A stretch of 64,000 bases of DNA, taken from contig OY759214.1 in the NCBI GenBank assembly GCA_963662175.1, forward strand, positions 9,796,001-9,860,000, written 5' to 3'. This DNA comes from Aradus depressus (taxonomy: Eukaryota; Arthropoda; Insecta; Hemiptera; Aradidae). Every line of letters begins with the position of its first letter. Position 1 is the stretch's first letter. This document shows positions 11,184 through 20,532 of this stretch, piece after piece. A program made the position numbers and the translations under genes. Below the pieces are notes generated by a model. That model made no database searches, was not told where the DNA came from, and saw only the letters and a program-made list of their open reading frames with translations.

Positions 11184-11287
11184 CTTCTGTACATACATTC
11201 GTCAAAATGCCTGGGGAATACGTTTCTGCCTATGTTCTAACCCTGGCGTACAAGTCAGCCCCTCCCCTCCCCATGTTTACAGACCGG
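11184..11287 (-). repeat. Inverted partial copy of the 9.2-9.9 kb element
   Basis: The reverse complement carries GAGGGGCTGACTTGTACGCC, CATAGGCAGAAACGTATTCC and ATTTTGACGAATGTATGTAC, matching 9474-9595 with substitutions and small gaps. Confidence 0.6.
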
Positions 11288-11499
11288 CCTATTTACGTTG
11301 AGGCACGCTTCAAGGGGGGGGGGCTTATCGGTAGTGACTTTCCTAGCTTTACAAAAAGTTCCACACTCTGGTGCCGATAAAGAAAACATCTATTTACACT
11401 ACAGAATCTACAGCTATTTAACACACAAACACACCAAGATAGCGCACTACCTGCTGGGGCCTTGGATTTATTACTTCCCCGAGCTTTACGAAGAATAGA

Positions 11500-11695
11500 A
11501 CACGTTGTCTTCCCACTGTTGTAATTTTTGACCAAAACCTGTTTTCAACGCAACAGCGTCATCATCAGTGGCTCATCGAACCCGTCCGTACTGCGTAGAG
11601 GCTAAAAGACAACTGGCATCTGGTACGGACGTGTTGGATGTGCCACTGATGATGACGCTGTTCGGGTCTAAAATAAAACAGTGGGAAGACAACGT
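11500..11695. repeat. Foldback sequence, about 75-bp arms
   Basis: The arm from ACGTTGTCTTCCCACTGTTG to CATCATCAGTGGC (about 11502-11573) is repeated in inverted form at about 11640-11693, around a short centre with CCGTCCGTAC/GTACGGACG. The minus-strand reading of the left arm contains a CTGATGA-stem-GAAA motif (see findings). Confidence 0.7.
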
Positions 11696-11739
11696 CTTTT
11701 ATTCCTATGAATAATCTCGTCCCAGAACACTTACTATAT

Positions 11740-12215
11740 ATATATGAATTATAGGAGAAGACGTAGCCGTTCAGAAATTCTATATTAATTTTACACCGGA
11801 TTTCATGTCATCCGCCACTGCTTCCAAAAATAAAAAAAAAAAAAAACATTCGACAGTTTGCATTAATATTTAATAGATGGGCTCATAAATCCTCATTCTA
11901 ATTTTTATATATAGTTATTAGAGTTTTTGAGTTAAGGGTCTCCCCTAATCCCACCATCCCCTTTGGTCGATTTGGCTGAAAATCAATAGGTGTCATCGTT
12001 AGAGGTTTCTGAATTTATATATCAAATTTCATGTCGATACATTTATTCTATCGGGAGTTATCGTGTTCACAGACACACACAAATTTTTTTTTTATTTTTG
12101 GAATCTGGAGATCGAATAACATGAAATTTCCTTTAAAAAACTACGCACCGAATTTTTTACCGATTACATAAGTTAACTATACTTGGTACAGCTGAAGAAG
12201 TAAAATTCTTGTCTG
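11740..12215 (+). repeat. CTTCCCC repeat copy
   Basis: It opens with part of the inverted end (GAATTATAGGAGAAGACGTA) and continues through GGGAGTTATCGTGTTCACAG and GACACACACA to ACCGATTACATAAG and ACAGCTGAAGAAGTAAAA. It carries two subrepeats. Confidence 0.65.
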
Positions 12216-13222
12216 TCTGTGGCCACAACTCCCAACAGATGGAAACGAAACTTGATATGAGCGTACAGAAGTCCTTACGTAAGTCAAGTATTGATTTTTA
12301 GCCGAACCAATTGATTGGTTTTAGGAAGAGAGCTGAAACTTCGTTGATTAACTCGTTCTTTAGTTTAATGTAAGTATTATAATGGTGCTTTGGCACGACT
12401 TACTAAGTCCCCTTAACTTGTATTAATCATTTTCGCTAAAATGTCCAGTATAAACGCTCATAAACCTGTAGCAATAAACAATTTTTTTTAGGCGTTAGAT
12501 TGATTTACACGAAAACGGTTAGTACTATGGAAAAATTGGTCCTCACAAGAAATGTTTCTAATTAAATTTCCAACTTCAAAATTTTCTCAAATTTGAGATA
12601 GGACCACCAATACATCGAAAGTTATAGCGCTCCAAAGAATGTAAAATAAGAGTTGAAAGTAATGTTTACATTTTTGAAATACGTTGTATTCTCGTCGACT
12701 ACAAATAACTCGAGTTGGGGCAGTTTATATTTTTTTTGTCTTATATTTGAAATTTGAGTAAATGAACGAAGATCAGAGATAAACATCGGTAAATGCTCCG
12801 GAAATCAACGAGTTTTACCGAGTTGACAATAAGTTCATTATCTAATATACAGTAAATTCTCAGAAATGTAATAGTTTCGGACATCCGGGATCCGGAAAGG
12901 TGAGGTTGTATAGTTGTTAGTGAGATCCCATCTAGTTCTAGTGAGAGTGTCCTACTTGGACGGACAGAGCTCTCTCTTGGGGACCTACTTAAGTGATCAG
13001 AACAGTTCACCCCATACTACTGCAACTGGGTAAAAATTTCAGCAAACCCCTATTATTCGAACAGAAGAGGTTCCCGACGGTCCGGATAACTGAATTTTCC
13101 AAGTAAACAAAGGTAACAATACTCAGAGGTTTCTGAAAATTACTTTTTTCTCCATTTAATAGTCAAATAACTTAATTGTAGCCATTTGGAAAACAGTAAT
13201 CTAGTCGATATTTTGCTTCTCA
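12216..13222. other. No gene recognised; repeat remnant at the left
   Basis: 12216-12400 is a minus-oriented CTTCCCC-repeat remnant (TGTCTGTCTGTGGCCACAAC, AACTCGTTCTTTAG). The rest is AT-rich unique-looking sequence without a supported ORF or RNA. Confidence 0.5.
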
Positions 13223-13224
13223 AA

Positions 13225-13680
13225 TCTACGTAGTATAGGGGAAGTTATGTAAACGACAGAAAATCTATGTTGAGTTTTTACCAGAAACTCATATTTTCCA
13301 ATCCCGATGCCAAAATGAAACAAAAATTTCACATCTATCGACACGATAACTCCAGATAGAATGAATAATATTAACACGAAATTAAATATGTGTATTCAGA
13401 ACTGCAAAAGGACGACGACATCAGAGGAGGAGGCTCAACTCACAATCCAAATAAACCAATGATCTAACTCCGAAGTCCCTTTGCAAAGACACTCACTGAA
13501 TTTCAAACAAATTGGTATATTGGTTTCATAAGGAAAACGAAAATTTAGTTGATAAATTCGCGATACATCGTTGATGATACATCGACGACTTTTTGTTTCC
13601 CCAGATATACGAAGTATAGCGAAAATTATGTAATCTGTCAAAAATTCGTTGCGGAGTATTTAAGTGAAAAAAATAAGTAT
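13225..13680 (-). repeat. Two CTTCCCC repeat fragments in tandem
   Basis: The first fragment starts at TAGTATAGGGGAAGTTATGT. A second restart at about 13592 reads TTTCCCCAGATATACGAAG, then AAATTATGTAATCTGTC. Both are truncated. Confidence 0.6.
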
Positions 13681-13744
13681 GTCTCTCTTTGTGCAACGAT
13701 AACCATCTGATGTGTGGATAAGGACATGTGATGGGAGGTACGGA

Positions 13745-13753
13745 CCCGACCCC

Positions 13754-13791
<38 letters not shown>
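13745..13791. repeat. Poly-C tract
   Basis: Over 40 nearly uninterrupted C residues (G on the minus strand). The poly-glycine reading frames that cross it are artefacts. Tract length is likely unreliable in assembly. Confidence 0.85.
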
Positions 13792-14109
13792 ATGCGGTGG
13801 TACACTTGAGTAGCCACGCTAAACACAGGAAACACATGTGGAACAGACACATGATGAGTGGTTCAATCAATAGCAGAAACAAGTCCTACTCCAACGTTTG
13901 TCAATGAGCATTCGATATCATCAACTGCACTCTCTCTAAACCCTCCTTTCTTATGTCGATTTAGCTGAAAGTCAGTTTCAGTTTTGTACTAGGTACTAAT
14001 TCCACATTCAGTTCATCAGAAGTTATTAGTGTTTTTGAGAAACTCCCTCTCCCTAGGGACATACTTATGCGGTTTCTGATTGCCATATACAAGAGACATC
14101 AGTGAATCA

Positions 14110-14775
14110 CACGATGTGTACTTCCCCATCTCGAATAAATCAATTTTCTCCCTCCCTCTAAAGCCAATCGACCGTTTATACTAAAACTCAATATTTGGCT
14201 TCTGAATCATCGTTCTTTTTGTTTCGTTACATTCACCATTGGTTATTAACGTACTTGAGCCCTTTCTTTCCCTTTGACCTATTTCACGGAAAATTGATAG
14301 GTGTCATCCTTATAGGGTATTAAATTTATATATGAAATTTCGTGTCAATACGTTCATTACAACGGCAGTTATTGTATTTAAAAAAAAAACTCCCTTTCTC
14401 TTTGGCAGATTTGGCTGAAAATTCTTAAAATTCCTTGGAGGGTTTTAGATACACACATAAAATCACATAAGTATAATAAATCCTTCATATAACAGTCAGT
14501 TATAGTTAAGTACTACCAATGCGCTCTTCCGTCGCTCCGGTGGACATGAGCCCGACTTTTTTAGATATCCTACATTTTTATCGACCTTGAATAGTGTTTT
14601 TCGATGAGTACTTGTACTCGCATATAAACCTGAGCATTGTACAGGGTCGAAAGTTATACTTTTTCGAATCAGGAGGTCGGAAAACATGAAAATTCTGTTG
14701 AAAACTCAGCTTCGAATATCTGACCGATTGCATAACTTCCCCTATTCTTGGTAGGTATATCTAGAGAAGTAAAAT
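14110..14775 (+). repeat. CTTCCCC repeat copy
   Basis: It runs from ACTTCCCCATCTCGAATAAA through three subrepeats to GCATAACTTCCCCTATTCTT and CTAGAGAAGTAAAATT. A short SINE-like patch (CGCTCTTCCGTCGCTCCGGT) lies near 14520, so the copy contains or abuts a SINE relic. Confidence 0.65.
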
Positions 14776-15850
14776 TGATGTCTTGTCTGGCGAACATGAT
14801 AATATCTGTATTCAGAACACCTTGAGGACGACATCAGTCGACTTTCAACCAAATCGAAAGATTGAGATTAGAGGCGGCTTAACACAATAGTTGAATGTAT
14901 TGACACGAAATTTCATACGTAAATTCACAACCCCATAAGGATGACACTCATTAAATTTCAGCGGAATCGGCCGAAAGAAAGAAAGGATCAGAGGGAAACT
15001 TGACTCAAAAACTACAATAACTGCCAATGAAATGACTGTATTGATATGAAATTTCATATGTAAATTCACACCCCCATAAGGATGACACCTAGAAGGCGTA
15101 CGCACGTGCCCCCCCCCCCCCCCCCCTCTGGTCAGAGGAAAAACCAAGATACAAATTAAATAAACTAAATAATCGTTTTTATTAAAAATGGATTGCTTGC
15201 AAGTTAACCCTTCAAATTTCCCGTGCGTCTGATTCCTAAATCAGCAATCAGCTGTTACTTAAATGTACATGTACAAAAGAAGTCATATTAAATTTTTTTA
15301 AATATACATGAATTCGATCATTTCATCTTTGAAATAGTATACTCTTAAAGCTGATTTTATATGCGCAGTGAAAATGCAAAGCATCCAATGATGTGAGCCA
15401 CTTAATTCTAAAACCATAGCGTGCATTTACTGCTGCAGCGCTTTGCATTTTTGCTAGTCATGTAAAGTCAACTTAAGTATTACAGTCAGTGGTTACCTCA
15501 GGGGGAACTTCTAGAGGTCCGAGTCTCCCAAATTAATAACAAAAAGTCTGCAACGCTAACCACGGAAACTGCGGGCTGTGCCCACGGGAGTCTATTACCG
15601 CCCACCCCCGTAGCCTAACTTTGCCCCCCCCCCCCCCCCCCTGCTCAAAATCCTGGCTACGCCCCTGATGACACTCATTAAATTTCAGCGGAATTGGCCG
15701 AATGAAAGGAAGGATCAAAAACTAGTTATTATAGTATAATGTATTGACATAAAATGTATTCATGATTTTAGTCCAAACGTGGAAGGAGAGCGGAAACTTA
15801 ATTTAATTGAATAATTAGTACTGGGGAAGTACATTGCGATGTAATTACTT
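14776..15850 (-). repeat. CTTCCCC repeat copy split by a hAT MITE
   Basis: The repeat reads through GACGACATCAGTCGACTTTC and GGATGACAC to about 15089. It resumes at ATGACACTCATTAAATTTC (15668) and ends at CTGGGGAAGTACATTGCG. Removing 15090-15667 plus one duplication restores a continuous repeat, which defines the insertion. Confidence 0.75.
15090..15667. mobile_element. hAT-type MITE with G-run ends
   Basis: The 578-bp insert sits in a CTTCCCC repeat and is flanked by ATGACACC (15082-15089) and ATGACACT (15668-15675), an 8-bp duplication with one mismatch. The ends read TAGAAGGCGTACGC on the left and CAGGGGCGTAGCC on the right (reverse strand), of the hAT CAGNGGCGTA type. Long C-runs lie just inside each end (about 15108-15126 and 15625-15643). 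There is no transposase. The one-base offset of the boundaries is uncertain. Confidence 0.65.
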
Positions 15851-16208
15851 TTACCAGGTTTACCTTAGGGAGAGTTACATTACAATCAGTTTCCTGAGAA
15901 CCCCATCAATTATTTACTAGGAGGGTTGTGTGACCCATCTCTGAAAATTCACCAGAACACACCAGGAATTTTTTATCAACACATATGACTCCTTAGGGGT
16001 ACATACACTTTTTTTTTTTTTTTTGAGGGGACTCATAAAATTTTAAATTAATGTTTTAATGTAAAATGACATTAGAAAGGGTGGGCAGGTCCCTTCTTAT
16101 GAAGATTAAACACTGTGCATTCATCATTATTTAAACCAGCCGGGTTAATATACCACTGAAAAATGGTTGGGTCTCCCGAGCTGAGGGTGAAGTACCCTTA
16201 AATGTTTA

Positions 16209-17105
16209 CCTCCCCAGCGCTACGAAATATAGGGGAAGTTGTGTAATCCGACAGAAATTCGATGCGGAATTTCATGTTTTCCGACCTCATAATTCCAAAA
16301 ATGAAAAAAAAAAAGATTCGAATCCCCAGCAATGTATTTCCCAAAATGCATTAATCAATTAATAATAACTTTTCGCCCCCCCCCCCCCCCCCCCCACCCA
16401 TCCAAAACTAGTAAACCGATTGCACTAATATAATACATATGGGCTCCTAAATCCTCACACTAAATTTTGTGTCGATAAATTCATTACATCGGCTGTATTA
16501 GTTTTTGAGTTGAACTGTCTCCCCTGAACCCCGCGTTATGTCCTCATTGGGTTTTGACTTTAAATATGAAATTTTGACCCCTAATCGTCGCTTCCCTTTG
16601 GCCGATTCGGCAGAAAATCGATGGGTTTGTTACTTCTGGGGTTCTGATCAAACATATAGAATTTTGGGTAGGTACATATCCATTATATCATTTTTCGAAT
16701 CAAGGTTAGGTTAGGTTTTATGACTCATGCCCGGGCTTTAACTACGAGGTCATATCGCCTACTACCAAAGCGTTCTTTCGTCTGTCTGGTGGACATGAGC
16801 CCGACTCTACTGTGGGAGTCCTAAATTTTTATTCACCTAGGGCAGGGATTTTTAACGAGTACCTGACATTGTACAGGCTCGGGACCATCGCTTAACGTCC
16901 CATCCGAGGGACGGGGTGCTGAAATTTATTTTACCTCCCAGATAAAATAAACTAAGGGCCTCGGTCGGGTTACGAACCCACGATCTTGAGCTCAGAAGGC
17001 AAGCACGCATACCACTGAGCTACCGGGCCCTCTAGGGGTCGGAAAACATGAAACTCAACTTCGAATTTCACACCGACTGAGAAGTCAGCATTGTACTTCT
17101 CTACA
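16209..17105 (+). repeat. CTTCCCC repeat copy carrying a SINE
   Basis: It opens with the inverted-end block (CTCCCCAGCGCTACGAAATA, AGGGGAAGTTGTGTAATCCG), then CCAGCAATGTATTTCCC, a poly-C tract at 16377-16395, and subrepeats. It is interrupted by the SINE at 16703-17030 and resumes at GGTCGGAAAACATGAAAC. Confidence 0.7.
16703..17030 (-). repeat. tRNA-derived SINE family 1, complete copy
   Basis: The minus strand starts with GGGCCCGGTAGCTCAGTGG, carries the B box GGGTTCG and ends in CCTAACCTAACC. The body matches the copies at 7901-8248 and 61111-61422. It is inserted in a CTTCCCC repeat; no clear target duplication is visible. Confidence 0.88.
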
Positions 17106-17452
17106 GCTCGAGCCAATCAATTAAATTTTCGTTCTTTCTCTGAAACCAATCGATTGTTTGGCTTAAAAGTCAATAGCTGACTTATATAGTGGCTTCTGAA
17201 TCCTCACTCAAAATTTTGTGATGATGCATTCTTTAAGGTTTTTGTGTTCGAACTGAAATTCCGGCACAAACCACCCGATTTGACTGAAAATCAATTAGTG
17301 TCATCCTTATCGGGATCCGAATACACATATAAAATACTGTGTGGATACATTCGCATGAAATTTACAGACACTGGGGCCGGAAAAAATCATGAAATTTCGG
17401 TGCAAACTGATAACATAACTTTCCCTTTTCTATTCGTGTAGCTGGGAAAGTT
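17106..17452 (+). repeat. CTTCCCC repeat copy
   Basis: It reads TGTACTTCTCTACAGCTCGA through two subrepeats to GATAACATAACTTTCCC and GTGTAGCTGGGAAAGTT. The middle subrepeat is missing. Confidence 0.6.
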
Positions 17453-17784
17453 AAAAAAAAAAACAGATAAGGCTCACACACGAACGTCGTGTCCTTGAAG
17501 ATAATGGCCAAGCAAAAATGTAATGACAAACCTATATTTCTTATGACATGCAGAAGGTTCACTGAACTCAAAAGAATTCAGGTACCGAAGAAAAGGTACG
17601 AAGAGGCCACTACCTGACCTCCACGACTGAGTCTCCACCTTAACCAACGTTGAAACACACCATTCAACGACTGGAGCTAGCGTTAACAGCCTACTTTCTT
17701 GATAATAGTTCATAGAAACAAATCATTTTTAAATAGTTATAGCAATATTGGTATATTAATAAATATTTAGAGAAAAAAAAGTGG

Positions 17785-18205
17785 TCGGTGAATCACCGGC
17801 AATGAACTTCCCCAGAACGAATTAATCAATTACTTTCTGGTCCCCTACAAAACCAGGCGACCTTTTGTACTAATATTCAACAATTGACTTACATACTAAA
17901 TTCATTACATCGGCTGTTATTGGGGTTTTTGAGTTGAGCTCCCCTCTAATGCCCCCTCCCCTTTCATCGATTTGGCTGAAAATTTATAGGTATCAACGTT
18001 ACAGGGTTCTAGTCACATATGTAAAATTTCGTGGCGATACATTCATTTTATCGGGAGTTATCGTGACCACAGACACACAGAAATTATTATTTTTTTCCTA
18101 TTTGGAATCCAGAAGTCAGAAAATATGAAGTTCCGATAACTGTGCATCAAATTTTTGGCCGATTACATAACTTCCTCTATACTATATATCTGGAGAAGTG
18201 TAACA
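17785..18205 (+). repeat. CTTCCCC repeat copy, near complete
   Basis: It preserves the palindrome CGGTGAATCACCG, AACTTCCCCAGAACG, two subrepeats, the GACACACAG segment and the far end CATAACTTCCTCTATACT to TCTGGAGAAGTG. It is a useful reference for the family. Confidence 0.75.
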
Positions 18206-18837
18206 TTGGAAGCAATAGTTGAATCTGTAATTCTGAATTGAGAAAGTGGTTGTTTGTACATAGCTACGGTCAAGAATAATATTAAAATAATGTTTTTATC
18301 GAGAAAAATAACCGACAATAGCAGAATTATTTAAAAATATATAATATTTAAAGAAACACAAAGAAAATATATAATTTAAACCGTAATGTATTCATGAGAA
18401 ACTAAAATAAACCTAAATCGATAGGTCAAACACGCAACTTATGTACTGGTCGATGAATCGTGTCAAGTCTTTTTGCCTTCACTTCAAGGATATTTCATTT
18501 TTTATTATTTTTTTTTGTTTTATAATTTAGAAAAATAATAATTATAATAAAATATTTAAAGAAATAATTAACCTGTGCCAGGGGGAGGAGATATTCTGTC
18601 ATATATTCATGTGAAAGACGAGAAGTAGGCACGACACTGACGTCAGAACAGAAACACAATCACACGCCCAAACAACAAGAAGGTCGCGGCGTGACTGAGG
18701 TTAGAGACCGTTAGAGAGAATGAGAAAGGTGGAGGGGAGAACCCGAACCTTACCGAGCTTAGCCGATTTAGTCCGAGGGGCAGGCTTGTATTGCATTCCT
18801 TGGAAATTTGCATTGCAAAAATTGTTAATGTTTTTTT

Positions 18838-18972
18838 TTTTACTACAGGGAAGTTATGAAATCGGTTAGATAATCGAAGTTCAGTTTTCACCGGAATTTC
18901 ATGTATTCCAACCCGTTAACTTCCGTTAGAATGAATATATCAAAATTTATATGTGTGACCAGAATCCCGAGT
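18838..18972 (-). repeat. CTTCCCC repeat end fragment
   Basis: Only the inverted-end block remains (TACAGGGAAGTTATGAAATC to TTTCACCGGAATTTCATGTA), followed by the first internal segment. Confidence 0.6.
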
Positions 18973-18976
18973 ACAC

Positions 18977-19072
18977 TCGGGCTAATGTTCACCAGAAAGA
19001 CAAATGAACACTCTGGTAGTAGGCAATATGACCTTATAGTTAATGCCCGGGCATGAGTAACAAAAACTAACT
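18977..19072 (+). repeat. SINE family 1 tail fragment
   Basis: CACTCTGGTAGTAGGCAATA to CCCGGGCATGAGTAACAAAA matches the last 90 nt of the SINE. The head is absent. Confidence 0.6.
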
Positions 19073-19084
19073 ATTTCTTGGTTT

Positions 19085-19200
19085 AACTGAAGGTAAAAAG
19101 TAAAGAAAAAACGTATGTTATTTCAAAAATATTGTCAATTTCACAAATGTATATAATATGGGAGTACTTACGGTATTGCTACAATCTTCAGCCACTACTT
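19085..19200 (-). repeat. Dispersed AT-rich repeat with hammerhead-like motif
   Basis: The arm AAAACGTATGTTATTTCAAA with ATTGTCAATTTCACAAATG matches 41104-41268. Its minus strand carries GTGGCTGAAGATTG and AAGTACTCCC, a motif shared with 57734-57771. Confidence 0.55.
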
Positions 19201-19485
19201 AACAAATAATGTATCCGATAAGTTAAATTTAAAACAATGCTACTGCTTAAGAGTAACTTTTAAAAAAGTCTTAAAGAAAAAAGAAAAAAACAAAAAAAAA
19301 TACAAAGTAACTGAAATGAATAGAAAATAAATTAATAAACATTAAATCAGGAGTATAATTTAAAATCGTGAACAGATATTTTTGTGATTCCCTTCCTGAG
19401 TTGGCCCTATTTTCTTTACCAAAACAAAACAAAAATATCCGTTTTGATTTGTGTCACACTTAAGTAAAACGTTTTTACTGAAATC

Positions 19486-19617
19486 TATTATATAGTCCAG
19501 TATACATTTAATGTTGAGCTCCTACTGGACTATATAATAAAGGGACACCTCCATCCTCCAAATCCATGAAGATCTAAATTTTAGCTCTTCATGGATTTGG
19601 AGGATGGAGGTGTCCCT
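19486..19617. repeat. Two adjacent perfect hairpins
   Basis: Hairpin 1 pairs 19486-19502 with 19523-19539 (17 bp, TATATAGTCCAG arm). Hairpin 2 pairs 19541-19572 with 19586-19617, 32 bp without mismatch around a 13-nt loop; the arm starts AGGGACACCTCCATCC. No ORF explains them. They may be a foldback MITE core or a hairpin RNA precursor. Confidence 0.8.
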
Positions 19618-20004
19618 CGAGTAGCTACCAACCAATCTAAGGCATCTGTTGCACACTTTTTTTAAAATGTTTCACAATATCTCTGCAAAAAATGTTAAAT
19701 ATCATTAACTGTTGTTGTTTGTGTAACTGTTTGTCTACAGAACCGGATGAGAAGCATCCAATACAATTCTGAGAAAGGCAAAGTATTATTTTTTCTTCTT
19801 TCCCAAAGTTATAATAACTGCAGTCAAATATGAAATGCTGAGAATATTTCCTGAGAAAAGAATTGGAGAGAAATGTATCCAATGTAGCGGTTTTTTGCAG
19901 AAAATTATAGATGATCAACTAACTTGCATGCGACTGAAGGCAGCTGAAATGACTATCGATTCTTATTGTTTAGGATTCTTTTAGAAAGAAAAAACTCCTT
20001 TCAG

Positions 20005-20532
20005 CTCTGAATCCTCAAACTAAATTGTATATCGATAAATTCGTTACGTCGATATTAGTGTATTTGAGTCGATCCCCCTTCTCTGCCCCCCTACCTCGAT
20101 CGACTGCTGAAATTTATTAGATGTCATCCTTAAAAGGTTTTGAATTTAAATATACAATTTCATGAGTTGAACGCCCTCTGATGCCTCTTCTCCTTCGGCT
20201 AATTCCGATGAAAATTGATATATGTTTCGTTCTTATGGCTTTAAATATACATATGAAATTTTGTAACAACACATTCATTACAATGGCAGCTATTCGAGTT
20301 TTTGTGATAATCCTCCCCCTAATCTCCCCCTTCCCTTCGGCCGATTTGGCTGAAAATCAATAGGTGAACTCCTTAAAGGGTTCTGGATAGACATATAAAA
20401 TATCATGTCGATACCATCTATCTATCGTTAGTTATCGTGTTCAAAGAAACACACAGACAGAATTTTTATTTTTTATTTTTTTGAAATCAGTTCGGAAAAT
20501 ATGAAATTCCATTAAAAACTGCGCATCGAATT
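20005..20532 (+). repeat. CTTCCCC repeat copy cut by the jockey LINE
   Basis: Subrepeats with AATTCGTTACGTCGATATTA and ACAATGGCAGCTATTC are followed by GTTATCGTGTTCAAAG, a T-run and ATTAAAAACTGCGCATCG. The sequence stops in the inverted-end block, where the LINE begins at about 20533. Confidence 0.7.

Noticed and set aside
9470..11287. One 1.8-kb transposon with about 110-bp inverted ends
   Set aside because: The left arm lies inside a separate segment bounded by TCAGACTAAC repeats, so the arms are more likely two opposite copies of that element.
13526..13882. Poly-glycine ORFs over the C/G tracts (also 14845-15147, 15533-15718 and 36112-36393)
   Set aside because: They are translations of homopolymer tracts within repeats.
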